A stretch of DNA of 64,000 nucleotides from Cepaea nemoralis (Eukaryota > Mollusca > Gastropoda > Stylommatophora > Helicidae): the NCBI GenBank assembly GCA_014155875.1, contig JACEFZ010028126.1, positions 1-64,000 on the forward strand. Reading direction: 5' to 3'. The notes beneath the pieces were generated by a model. It searched no databases, was not told the origin of the DNA, and saw nothing but the letters and a program-made list of their open reading frames with translations. Each line of letters starts with the position of its first letter. Within the stretch, counting starts at the first letter, position 1. Shown here in pieces: positions 44,190 through 54,629 of the stretch. The position numbers were made by a program, and so were the translations under genes.

Positions 44190-44370
44190 ATGAGGAGGAT
44201 GAGAAACGAGGAAAAAATAAGAATAAGAAGATACGCGAGAAGAAAAGAATAAGAAGTGAAGCGAGAAGGGAAAATTAGAGACGCGACAAGAAGAGAATCA
44301 AGAACACGGAGGAGAGAAAAAAGAATAAGGTGATTAGATCAAGAAGAAGAACGACCAGGAAAAGAAGGCT
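44190..44370. repeat. Purine-rich GAA/AAG stretch
   Basis: Degenerate 'gaataagaag' and 'gagaagaaaa' motifs on the plus strand. Confidence 0.7.
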
Positions 44371-44419
44371 GAGTGAGCTAGTGCATTATAACCAACTAGC
44401 TGGCACACAGTGTTATTTA

Positions 44420-45080
44420 ATTTAACGGTGAATTTATTGATTTGAGTGAGATAGTAAATACTAAACTGTTAATTCATAGACTATGTTACTTGGTGAATTA
44501 ATATGAATTAGATTGTGAATTCGCAACTGCAAACTGATATAACATCTTACTTATGATATAGAATTGTGTAACTTGGTGAATATAAACTATTAAGTAATTG
44601 TGAATTAGTGAGATATTGAATATAAACTACTAGTTAATGGTCCACGTTAATTAGTGAGAATTTATACTACTAAATAATGCAAGTGATCTAGGATGGAAGC
44701 TCCGATAGGCAGACATTTAGAGTATTGTTTTGCGGATCCGGCATCTTCTGCAGCTTGTCTTGTTCCAGGCGTATTGGTGTTATCTTTCCACTGGATTAAA
44801 CTAGGTAGGCCGAGAGAGGGATCATACTGGACGGGCAATTTGTGGTCTGTGCAACTCAGCGCACGCTTTGTGCCATTGAGACATATATCTCCATGTATGG
44901 CCTTATTGCCATGGATAGCGGTTATTATGCCTTTTTTACGCATAATGTAACAAACTGTCGTCTGTCAAGACGGCAAGGCGCCAGTGACAGTTATTGGTTC
45001 ATGTTAATTAGTGAGATAATGAATCTAAACTACTATGTTATGGTCCTTGTGAATTAGTGATATAGTGAATTATAAACGTT
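44420..45080. repeat. Degenerate ~50-bp minisatellite interrupted by R2
   Basis: Units built from 'ttaattagtgagataatgaa' and 'taaactactagttaatggtc' occur at 44420-44680 and again at 44985-45080. The R2 copy at 44686-44985 sits between them, so it was inserted into the array (or the array was split around it). Confidence 0.75.
44686..44985 (+). repeat. Interspersed repeat R2, longest copy
   Basis: About 300 bp, colinear with 7783-7960 and 23245-23365. Starts at 'gatctaggatggaagctcc' and ends 'caaggcgccagtgacag'. The minus-strand 93-codon frame has no domain. Confidence 0.75.
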
Positions 45081-45164
45081 TGAGAAATCGCCGAGATGTT
45101 TTTGGATTAGTTCTGTATTGTCTTAACAGCCTAATTATATCACCTAGATGGTTGGTTAGTCGAC

Positions 45165-48100
45165 AGATCATCCTCATTGCACATCGAACCATTCAGTCCA
45201 TAAGTGCTCGGATCCCCTCCTCAGTAAATCCCGCAGCGTGTAGCAACTGACGACACGAGTTCTGTGTTGGTTTATCAGTCTTCTTTGGCTTCCCGCGTAG
45301 TGTTCTTGTTTGGTCACACCTCTTTTAATTTGCTGTTCTCGCAGTCTGGCCATGGTTGTAGATTCACAGTCATCACTTGGTTCTCGCAAAAGTCTTACTC
45401 CTCGTAGAGCATTCAGAATGTCAGCCTGGTCCATGGCGCGTCCGCCCTACACAGTAGCCTCACCTGCGAGCTTGTCAGCCTGCTCATTTCCTTGTACTCC
45501 CGCATGCCCTAGCACGAAGATTAAACTAATCTTTGCCAGCCGAGACCACTCCAGAGACAGCAGCCACTCTCTTCGAATCTACCCCATCTCTATCTTCTTG
45601 AACATGCTCATTGAGTCACTAAGGAAACATGCCCTAGTGAATGTCTGTGTCTAGAGCCATGCTATTGCTTTGCTTACTGCCATGAATTCCATAGTCAGGC
45701 TTCTTGTGGTCAAGCAAAAGCACCAGAATCTTCCTTCACAATTCTCCCTCCGGCCTGAGCCGTAAAAGCCCATGAACTTCTCACTCGTCGAACGACCGAC
45801 CCATCTGTGTAAATGACAGCATCACCCTCCAAAGAATTCTCGAAGATCAAAGCCTGTACTTCCGCCTCCACAGCAGCCGGATTTTCTTGTCTGCATTTTC
45901 TGTCTAGTTGGATGCAAACTGAAAAGGACGTACATAAATCTGTTGGCATTCGTACCCACTCCTCGCCAGGTTCTAAGTCCTCAAGTGAACACACCTATTG
46001 AAGAATGTCTTCGTCTTGACCCATCCACGACGTTCCTCTTTTTAACCTGCTACCCTTTACCTTCTTAATTTCACTCGGCAGTGGATGTTGTGTGTTTGCG
46101 TTGACTCTGAGGTAGGCACGTGCTCTGCAAATTTGTATTCTGTCCCCAAGGGTTGGAAAATTAAGAAGGTAACGCATTGCCCTGCATGCTGTGTCTCTTG
46201 TACATCCAAGAAAAAACGCACAGCTTCGTTCTGTATCCTTTCCATCCTTTCTATCTGCTTACGGCTAATAGTCAAGATCGCCATGGCATACTCCAAAACA
46301 GAAAGGACCAGACCCTCGTAAAGGAGACATAGATGGCGCTGCTCACAGTTTGCCGTCGCCATCACCCGCACCGCAGCCAAACGTCGCTTGGCCTTTATTA
46401 ACACCCGGTCTGTGTGATTATGGTACGCAAGACTTCGATCAAAACGTATCCCCGGGTAGTTCATTGTCTGCGCTCTTTCCACCGTTTCTGAACCCAGATT
46501 TACAGTTGGTGTTGGAGTGTTGACAATATGGTTATTAAAAGAGAACCATGTCACTGCTGCCGTTGTTGGGTTGACCATTGCCCCAGATCTACACACCAAG
46601 TGCTTATGCGATTTAGTTATTTTTGTAGATCCACAGCAACTCTATCTCTATCCTTACCCTGGCGATACACTAACAAAGAGTCGGCATATTACAATGTCCT
46701 TCCCGGTCCTCTGATCTGCTCGCTGGTAATTCTCACAGTGTAGGCGTTGAAAAGCAACGATGATAATGGTGATTCCTGTAGTAGACCCGGATATATTGTT
46801 GTTGGTTCAGAGGTCCAACTGCCACATCTAAAAACTACTTTCTGTTGGAAGAGAGCTGCGGCGATCCAACTAAGGAGGAATGGACTTATCTTGAGTTCAA
46901 GAAGCTGCAACATTAAGAAATCCAATGGTACTCTGTTGTACGCATCTTCAAGATCAATCGCCGCAGCACATGTTTCAATGCCTGAGTGGAAACCTTCATA
47001 GACATCACTGGCAAAAACTGCTGCTTTGGTCCAGGTTTCTCTGTTTCGACGGTACCCTCCAAGGGTAGGTGAGTTACAACCTTGCTTCTCTGGGTGACTT
47101 CATATTTTCCTGGCAAACTTCTCCGTCAGCTTGCCTATTATGTTTTGCATGGTTATTACCTGATATCCCTGAAATTTTGTGTGGTCTTTGCCAGGCTTCG
47201 GCAAGGGAATCAGATAGCTGTGTAACCACTCCTCCTTGATGCTAGCACTCTATATACTGTTGTTGTACATATCTATCTGCTAGTTCCTCTAGATCGTTGT
47301 CGGTTCACATATTAATGTCGTCATACCTTATACCATCTGGCCCTGGTGAGCTGTTTTTTGTTCCTCGAAGCACAGCCCTGATCTCTTTCACTGTTACTGT
47401 GTCTTCAACTGCAATGTTCTAGGCCTTACACCTGTCTGAGGTAACCGCCTTGACAAAATTTCGGCCTTTCATGTCTGTCTTGTTACTGTGCTCTAGATAG
47501 CGTTCAAAAAGGGCGTTGCCCTTATTCTCGTTAGACCTTTGCTAAGTAAGGTCTTTGCTTTGTAAGGTCAGCACTTTGGAAATCAGGAACACCCTTAATC
47601 TGACTACCCCATTCATACTTTTATGTAGTCGCCAGAACAATTTCAGTGACTTGTCTGTGCTTATTCTTTGACACAACTCTGCCCACTTTTCACTTTTAAC
47701 CACTTTAACCAGGTTTTTTAAATAGCTAACTTTTGTGTCCTTCTCTCTTTCCAAGTGCACGATAAGACTAGGATGGGCAACTCTATTATTCTTGGCGTTT
47801 GCCATTTCCTTACAGCACCATGTTTATTCATCCAGGCCCTCTCCACCTCACAATTCCACCAAGGTTGCTGCTCCTAGCTTTTATTCCCTGCCATGATGAT
47901 TCCTGCGCTTGTCGCGCCTAATTGTACTTACCACATCTTGCTCTGAACTGTCATACTTGAAGGTCTTGACCGTTGACTTGTGCTGCCTGGTTTAGCCGTT
48001 CTCCACCAATATGCTGCAAAGCTGGTTTTCGCTGCCATGGTGCCCTAGGACATCCCATCTACATACTGTAGTGAGTGAAGGAGAAACCAGCGCCAGGTCA

Positions 48101-48235
48101 ATAGCACTGTCCTCATCACCTGGACGACTTGCTGTCCTGGTGACACAGCCACTGTGTCACACATACAAACAAGGTCACTGGTCCCAATTGCCGCCTCAAG
48201 ATCCTCCCCTTGTGTGTTGAAGGAATATAATTATA
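45165..48235 (-). mobile_element. I-type LINE with RNase H, 5'-truncated pseudogene
   Basis: Minus-strand ORF2 remnants in order: endonuclease C-terminus (48235-48000, 'DLALVSPSLTTVCRWDVLG' and 'HHGS'); pre-RT linker (47805-47542, 'EKWAELCQRISTDKSLKLFW'); RT with 'AAIDLEDAYNRVPLDFL' (about 46970-46915), 'GLLQESPLSSLLFNAYT' (46800-46740), and the catalytic box as YADS, not YADD (46688-46677); thumb 'AVTWFSFNNHIV' through 'YPGIRFDRSLAYHNH' (46560-46400); RNase H with 'YTDGS' (45811-45797), 'TMEFMAVSKAI', 'DSMSMFKKIEM' and 'GHAGVQGNEQADKLA' (to about 45470). Multiple frameshifts and stops. The RNase H domain places it in the I-like group. The 5' end is missing; the 3' end lies near 45165. Confidence 0.93.
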
Positions 48236-48364
48236 TCAACTGTTTACTCTTTGTGATACATATTTATTATTATTTTGTATTTCATTACCGCGAAGACAGT
48301 TGCCTGCTAGTTACTAGAGTCACTATAAATTGTAACGTAATTACATATCCAATACAGTGAATTC

Positions 48365-48500
48365 ATTTAGTGAATGTAAACACAGAAGCTACAAGCAATA
48401 TGTGTGCACGATTTATTGCCTGGCATATTTCACTGCAGCTCGTCAGGTGCATACTGAAAAGTTATATATCAAATGGAGTGAATAAATGAATAACACTTCA
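48365..48500 (-). mobile_element. Penelope-like element 3' end
   Basis: Minus-strand match to the 3' untranslated region of the PLE copies ('tgtttcagctgaagtg', 'cagtatgcacctgacgag', 'aatatgccaggcaataaat'). Coding sequence is absent. It abuts the SINE at 48528 on one side and lies near the 5' end of the I-type LINE on the other. Confidence 0.8.
48405..48451 (-). ncRNA. Hammerhead-ribozyme-like motif, PLE copy C
   Basis: Minus strand, 47 nt: TGCAC (48451-48447), CTGACGA (48446-48440), GAAA (48431-48428), ATC (48412-48410), GTGCA (48409-48405). Stem I is fully Watson-Crick here (TGCAC with GTGCA), a pair-improving change relative to copy A. Confidence 0.55.
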
Positions 48501-48527
48501 GCTGAAACAATTAAACAATCACCTTGG

Positions 48528-48680
48528 AGCTGCCATGGTGTAGCGGTAAGCACCTTTGCCTGCCTGCCCAGTGGACTTGTGTTTCGAATTCTGCAGTTTT
48601 CTTTTTTAAACAATTGACCTGCATTTACAGGTCGATATGGCGTAAAATGGGTATCGGGTAGTTCTTTGGGGTGAAGTCTG
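48528..48680 (+). mobile_element. tRNA-headed SINE
   Basis: 'tggtgtagcggtaagcac' is a good box A and 'gtgtttcgaattctgc' a box B 35 nt downstream, followed by T-rich and 'gtaaaatgggtatcgggtag' sequence. It lacks a closing acceptor stem, so it is a SINE head, not a tRNA gene. Confidence 0.65.
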
Positions 48681-49465
48681 GCAATGTAATATTTACCAAA
48701 AGCGTGCGCCGATTGGCCTATAAAAATATGGGACTAGATTCATATACCCAAGACGCTTCAGCGCGGGGAGAGAGCTATGTTTTCACTTATTGCTTACACA
48801 AATGTCACAGGTCTTCATCATTTTTGAACACGTATAGGGTCTGGTTACTTCCCTTTACACCACACAACGAATGTTTCACTAGCTATTCTGACAGCTGCTT
48901 GTTGATCGTGATATAATGTGTTAATCACTCTCATCTGAATGTGCTGAAAACCTTTCGATTGTCACGATGTTCCTTAATTTCTTATATTAAACACGGTTGA
49001 AGGTCTTCATGTAGTCTATGAAAGAAGTATGACGATTAGCATTATACATGTCAGAATGTCTCAGAGATGGTTCTCATGTCATATAAAGCTATATTGTTTT
49101 GGTTTTTTTTTCTGTTTTTTTTTAAGGACAAGTCGTGGGGTGGCCTCCTTATCGCTTACCACTATCACTTGACCTTGTGCTATAAATTGAGCTTTGGTAG
49201 TTTTACTGTTAGATATATTATTGTTTAAACTAATGCAGACTAGCTAATTGGTCACTGTACCCCAGATCTAACCACTATTTCTCCACTCCACTTCCGAATT
49301 AACGTTTGCTACAAAGCTTATCAAGTTTTGATGGTATTGTGGCATTTATAACTTTCTAGAGTAACATCTTCCTATTGCAAAATTCCTGCAACAAATTCTA
49401 GTCTTTCTCAAGAAAAACAGTTTATTTTCATTTAGGAAGAAATATGCCGCTGGACACACGGCAGA
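48681..49465. other. Spacer, no gene seen
   Basis: Unassigned AT-rich sequence. Confidence 0.45.
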
Positions 49466-49469
49466 GCTA

Positions 49470-49695
49470 TCATTAGTCTCAGTGTTCCCGGATGGTTGTT
49501 TATTATGCTTCCACATTCGCGAATGTCTCTATTTATCGTGTCTCCGTGCTCGCAGACTACTTTATTTTAAGTCTCCGTTCTCCCTGACTTGTCTGTTTAT
49601 GTTGTCTCATTTATCCACTGACTTCTTTGTGTATTATGTGTCTCGTCTTTGTCTATTATGTTCCCTTAGTCACGTTGTTCTCCGTTTCTTACGCA
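49470..49695. repeat. Degenerate T/C-rich tandem repeat
   Basis: Recurrent 'tgtctc.tttat' and 'tgtttattatg' motifs at roughly 25-bp spacing. It gives a hydrophobic 117-codon frame without signal or domain logic. Confidence 0.5.
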
Positions 49696-49699
49696 TACT

Positions 49700-50345
49700 T
49701 CGTGCAGAATGGCCTGCAGCAGTTAAAAAATCAAAGATAAGGAGTATCCGTTGCGTCTGTTCTTTAGACTTTGTGGTGTGGTGGGAAACAAACAGGCGGA
49801 CAAATTGGCTGAGTCTGCAATGGTGGGTGGGTTAATGATCGACGATCAGGTATATGTCATCAGGGCCCTTTGGGATCATGTGAATAGTGTGTAAGAATAT
49901 ATCAATCCTCATCAGTGGCATGCAGAGGTTCTTTGATGCCCGGGGCCAACCCCTTGATTGGATGCCCCTAAATTGTTCTTTACTTCATTCATTCCTCCTC
50001 CCCTCCGACTGCAATGTGCTGCCCCCTCTCCCTAACTGGATGCCCTCTCCCAGCTGGATGCCCGGGGCCGTCGCACCCCCACACCCCCCTCTACACGCCA
50101 CTGATCCTCATGACTTGGAAAGAATGGTGCGGCGGTGAGTGACCTGAAGATCTAACCGACACTCTGTATTCAGATGAAAGGCTTGACGGACATATAATCA
50201 GATTGTAATTGGTCCTATCTAATCTTTGGTTATAATTACACACTAGTATTGGGACTTTGACTCTTCGCTGGCTGTTGAAGTTGTGGGCGGAGCGCATATC
50301 GGAATGTTCTGAGTGCTGTGATGTCGGTTCTTAAATCCTCTCTGA
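49700..50345 (+). mobile_element. RNase H LINE 3' end, interrupted by a hAT MITE
   Basis: 'aaagataaggagtatccgtt' then 'VVGNKQADKLAESAMVGG' (RNase H C-terminus) and 'RALWDHVNSV' occupy 49730-49900. After the MITE it resumes at 50112 ('gacttggaaagaatggtg') and matches 21171-21370. It represents the unexpanded allele of the segment that forms the 33-bp array at 19852-21170. Confidence 0.83.
49905..50111. mobile_element. hAT MITE with perfect 8-bp TSD
   Basis: Element 49913-50103 (191 bp), ends 'CAGTGGCATGCAGAGG' and its inverted counterpart 'cctctacacgccactg', flanked by identical 'atcctcat' at 49905-49912 and 50104-50111. C-rich interior with two 'ggatgcccggggcc'-like segments. No coding capacity. 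The TIR begins CAGTGGC, unlike the CAGTGGTTCTCAACC family, so it is a second hAT-type family. Confidence 0.94.
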
Positions 50346-50374
50346 TTATTATCAGGACTTTAATAATGTCTAGT

Positions 50375-50485
50375 GAAAGACTACTGAACATAAGTTAACC
50401 TGCCCAGGAATCACAGACAGCATAAACAAATGCTGGAGTTGACTGCTACGTCCTGTAAAGGATATGCAACTAACTTTAACATGTT
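50375..50485 (+). mobile_element. SINE-1 3' fragment
   Basis: 'gactactgaacataagttaa', 'ggagttgactgctacgtcct', 'gtaaaggatatgcaactaa': SINE-1 tail without head. Confidence 0.8.
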
Positions 50486-50514
50486 ATTCCAGAAAAAAAA
50501 AAAAACGATGGCAT

Positions 50515-50660
50515 AATGCTAGCGTAGAAAACTCCGCCTCTGAGCAAGCACAACAAAAGGTTTCTGATCGTCAGGAGTGGTTCCCCCTTCACGGAATGTT
50601 TCAACCTTCCTGACACTTTCTGTGGGAGGGCCTATCCATGTCATGACTACGTGTCTTTCT
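50515..50660 (-). repeat. Interspersed repeat R3, copy 2
   Basis: Reverse complement of 30050-30190. The longer minus-strand frame 50878-50519 runs through it without a recognised domain. Confidence 0.6.
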
Positions 50661-51070
50661 CCTGCCGTGTATTTGTACCATGTATCGAGACGTTGAGTTG
50701 TTTTCCCGCTTGTTCTACAACTGCGAATTGTACCCGCTCCCAAGCCCCTCCCCCACCCCTTTCCCTGGTTTGGGAGAGCATCATGCAACCGGTGCTTCGC
50801 ATCCTCACACATCTTCGAGCACCTTTGGCCATGAGACCAGCTTCTTCCCGTTCCGTTCGTCTCTGTCGTCACCACCACCAGTACTGCTATTCACCAGTAC
50901 TGGCTAAATATCATTCTCATTTCACCATCTCACAATGTGTAGTCGATAACAGGTTAATTTCTCAGCTAAATATAATTCAAACCACTTGCCATACGATTTG
51001 TTTTGTCACACGTAGCTGTTCTGTTACTGAATGCAATAAATGTATGCATGTGAAGTTATGATTGGTACAT
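50661..51070. other. Spacer, no gene seen
   Basis: Plus frame 50651-51061 (136 codons) has no recognised family or motif; I do not support it as a gene. Confidence 0.4.
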
Positions 51071-51074
51071 GAGT

Positions 51075-51330
51075 TCGGCTCTATGACGAAGGTGATATGA
51101 CAGAACTTCGCAATCCATGAATAACGCGTTCGAAACACAGCTGTGGACGATTTGGAAGCAGACCGCCTTGCTTTGGTTTTCCATACAATGGTATGAGTGC
51201 CGGTCGTTCAGAGAGCAATGGCAAACAATTGAACGTAAACTTGCCTAGTAATCACAAACTGCCCAAAACAATGCTGGAGCTGACTGCTACGTCCTGTAAA
51301 GGATATGCGACTAACCGTAACATGAGTTAA
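51075..51330 (+). mobile_element. SINE-1 copy
   Basis: Box B 'gcgttcgaaacacagctg' at 51127-51144, then 'gacgatttggaagcagaccg', 'gccggtcgttcagagagcaa' and the tail 'ctacgtcctgtaaaggatat'. The head is degraded on the box A side. Confidence 0.87.
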
Positions 51331-51514
51331 ACATTTCGTGCAAAGTGATGTAATGCGACAGCTTGCACGACCAGCAGGACTTTAGAAAGGCGTATGGAGT
51401 TAATTAATAAAGGTAGGATGAGTCGCTTGGCCAAGAATGAGTTAAAACGCTAACACGTGTGTATTCTATACACAACTGTAACGGCGAGACAAACAGCATT
51501 CTTTTGCTATATAA

Positions 51515-51720
51515 CGAGGAAGTGGGCGCTAGAAAACAGCGTGGCGACAGGACAGGTCAGCGAAAAAACAAGTGGAGGGAAATGTTGCGGGCTGGACTGA
51601 GGCGGTGGTATCAACAAAGTTGATCGCAAATACCAAGGATCGAGATCTGTAGAAAGACATGAACGCGAAAGGCGATTGGCAGGGAACATTATGATGATAT
51701 TCTATACGTAAACATAATGA
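51515..51720 (+). mobile_element. LINE tail fragment
   Basis: Reads 'GDRTGQRKNKWREMLRAGL' near 51550-51600, similar in style to the RG(R/Q)..KRW..M box of LINE C-termini, with no upstream RT. Tentative. Confidence 0.4.
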
Positions 51721-51869
51721 CGATGGCATGTGGAGAAATGCCGTTAGCCAAGCTGCGGGTGTCCCTGTTGGAACCGTATTAGTTGATTCTCGTCCGAGTG
51801 CCAATGGTATAGATACACGCAAGTAACTGTATATGTATGTTTGTATGTACCTGCGCGTGAGTGCATGTT

Positions 51870-52115
51870 TGAATGCAACACGGAATTGGATTGCGCATGT
51901 CATCAGAAGGGACTCAGATGCCGGCATCAAAACTGCATGCGGTAAATTCCGGAAGGGCGGCGGACGAGAGGTCAAAACAAAACATTCCGGAACAGAACTA
52001 TACATGCTGTGATGAAAGCATGGACCACAGTTTGGGTACTCTATGGGGGATTCTGGCACCGAATGAGGTGGAGGAGTTTGGTGTTGCTGCTCTCCAAGAT
52101 TCTGCCTAGCGTAAT
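51870..52115 (+). mobile_element. LINE tail-like fragment
   Basis: 'RNWIAHVIRRDSDAG' near 51880-51925 resembles the GHVxRR box of LINE tails; the following sequence carries no domain. Tentative. Confidence 0.4.
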
Positions 52116-52169
52116 GGTAATGGATTGAGATGTCGTTCTGTGACCATAAATAGAAGCAGAGGTGTGTTT

Positions 52170-52320
52170 GTGCGCGCGAGAGTGTGATAAGATGGATGGA
52201 TGGTTTGATAGGTTGGTTGGTAGGTAGATACACTGATTGATAAATAGATAGATAATACTTATGCATGTATACACAGATACATGTAGATAGATTGGCAGAC
52301 ATGCGTAGGTAGGCAAGTAG
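52170..52320. repeat. GATA/GGTAG-rich simple repeats
   Basis: Degenerate 'ggatggatgg', 'ggttggttggtaggtag', 'gatagataga' and 'gtaggtaggcaagtaggca' runs. Confidence 0.75.
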
Positions 52321-52880
52321 GCATAGATGGAATGAATGGTATGTTTAATTGGGACGAGCGGACGAAGATAAAAATTGGAAGAACAGACATATCGAACGGA
52401 TAAACAGATCAGGCAACTGGAGTTGGGGACCGAAATTACTATGAATGAATAGATGGATAATGAGAAAGAGTGAGCGGTACTCTATTCCGCAAAATGATTT
52501 ACTCTTGCAGAATATTCGGTATATGGAACGTTGTACGGATATACAGAAAACAGCCACAGAAATAATGCATCCGACTCCGCCGTATTTCAGCCCGATGTGC
52601 AGTGCTCCTGTTTTCTTCAATTATCCGTGACGATTGTTAGGCGTTGCCTGGTTGATTAGTATTGAACGCATAACGACCGTGCAGTTATTGCCCCTTGCAG
52701 TTAGACTCCAACGTGAGTTATGTTCCTTGTCTAAATCTTGAGGGATGGAACAAGAGTGCTGGACGCCAAAACATTGCCATTCTGAAGAGTTTTTCTGGCA
52801 TTAGAAATAAATGCACAAGTATAGGAAACGCATGATGAGTCGACTACATCAATTGTAAATAAACTACAATATGTTGTTTT
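52321..52880. other. Spacer, no gene seen
   Basis: No element recognised. Confidence 0.4.
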
Positions 52881-52884
52881 TGTT

Positions 52885-53870
52885 TTTTTGCGTGGCCCTC
52901 TTTGAACTGAAGTGTAGTCCATGCACGTGCTACTGCTTCTAGTGCAGTGGGCTGATGTTTGCTTGTGGAATTAATTTTAACTATTCTAGGTACTACATTT
53001 TCAGTTGCCGGCGATGTTTCAAACGGCGATTTACGTTTTCTTGTTATTGTTCCCCGGTATTAAGGATATATATAGGACTCGTTATATAGACGTTGCCGCT
53101 TGATTTAGTATAAATAATTAAATTGAGCATCCATTCTTACGCGTACTGTGAAATTTTCAAATATTTTAGTCGACAGGGTCATCCCAAACAGAAATTATTA
53201 AGATCGTATGCTAAGATGCGTCATGTTAAATTTCAATGGCGGGAATATAGCGGTTTTCCGTGTCATAATACAGCGATGATCATTTAATATTCTTATGGAT
53301 TATTCAGAGCGACGTTTGCATTCGCCACCCATTCTAGTATTTAGGAGTGGAGGAAGAGACTGGAGGAAGAGGGAGTTTGAGGTTTTCATTTGAATTTTGC
53401 GTTCAAAATAAAAACCTGAGTTATCCCCCTTAGCGCAAAAAACCAAGAGCAGTTATCTGCCCTTAGCTTACGTGTTTTGTGGTCACACTTTCCAGAGTGG
53501 GTTACCAATATGCCAATGTTAAATATAAACTGACATACAAAAATTAATATCTCGGCTTACAATTGACGTACAGACTTGAATAAGGTACCGTTGGATTTGT
53601 ATTTTCAAGAGGTATCCAACTATGCAGTTATATAATTAAAACATCAATTTAGAAAATGTTCCTAAAGTACCTACTATTACCAGTGTCCCTTAGCCATGAG
53701 ATTGCGACTTCTGAGGTACTTGTAATTTACGCCCCCAATTCAAGGATGAGAAGTCAACGTTTTAGTTCAACTGACCGGTGTAGGAGTTGAACCCGCTACC
53801 TCGGCATCAGTGCACCGGAAGTTTAAGTGCCAGCGGAGTTATCAATTCGGCCGTGGCGACCTTCATAAAC
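52885..53870 (-). mobile_element. SINE-2 split by a 687-bp insertion
   Basis: Left part 52885-52985 (the 'gaactgaagtgtagtccatg' tail side) and right part 53673-53870 (the 'cttctgaggtacttgtaatt' body and the tRNA head with box B near 53787) are consecutive in the uninterrupted copies at 15785-16055 and 13295-13560. 'actatt' is present at both junctions. Minus strand. Confidence 0.87.
52986..53672. mobile_element. 687-bp non-coding insertion with short TIRs
   Basis: Starts 'ctaggtactacattttc' and ends 'tgttcctaaagtacct'; the outer 'aggtact' is inverted at the other end. Flanked by a 6-bp direct repeat 'actatt' (52980-52985 and 53673-53678). AT-rich, without a frame of note. I interpret it as a non-autonomous DNA transposon of unknown superfamily. 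Confidence 0.7.
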
Positions 53871-54240
53871 TACAACCATTCATTGACTGGTGGCGGTGCG
53901 ACATATAACTACAGACGTATGAAAGAATTACCGATGTGGAGCTTGCACGGAGAGCTCGACAGCTTCCAGGGAATCAAGAAGATGCTGGCGCTGGGTGGGA
54001 AATACATTGAGAAAACTGGTCAAGAGTAGAACTAGGAAGTCCTGTCTCTGTAACCCATAGGGCAAACGAAACAGGGGAAGACCTAAACCACACGGAGAGT
54101 AGCATTAGAAACAGATGTGAATAATAAGGCTAAGGCGTGTGCAGAGACGGCTAAGGATAAGTGCTTAGCGTGGACAAGTGCGCCAAAAGGGAAGTGGGAA
54201 ATAGAAGAAATCGCGGTTCTATGAAATGACGTGACAAGTT
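53871..54240 (+). mobile_element. Possible LINE-tail remnant
   Basis: Frame 'KEL.MWSLHGELDSFQGIKK' to 'GGKYIEKTGQE' (53920-54029) then 'KRNRGRPKPHG' (54065-54100), the latter like the RGRP box of LINE C-termini. Too short and isolated for firm assignment. Confidence 0.35.
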
Positions 54241-54479
54241 CCTGTCCTTGTGACCTTGTGCTTGCTCCAGTTCAGGAAAGCCAGGCACGTATTATACGAT
54301 GACAGAGATGTCACCTGGTTTCACACCGGTTGTCTTAGGTACACACCGGCCAAACTCTCTAGCCGCTAAATTAGATGGGAGTTTCAGTTGAAAACATGTC
54401 CCGAAGTAAGAAACTTCTGTGAGTCTGCGATGTTATAGGGTCATTACATTTTTGCAGGTCTGAATGCCCGGAGCAATGT

Positions 54480-54600
54480 GTTGCCAGTCTTTTCCTCTGT
54501 TGGCGGACGATGAACGTAGGAATCGAACTCTCGCCCTTCCACGCTTATGTGATTATCTGCGTAGTTCCATGGCAATTTTACTATCGCGCCCGCCTGGGTA
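54480..54600 (-). mobile_element. tRNA-like SINE head (SINE-3)
   Basis: Plus-sense 'gtaggaatcgaactctcgcc' is box B reversed, and the minus strand begins 'ggcgggcgcgatagt', like 6095-6220. Confidence 0.55.
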
Positions 54601-54629
54601 TCTCATGCTTAGAGAAAATGTGTTTACAA

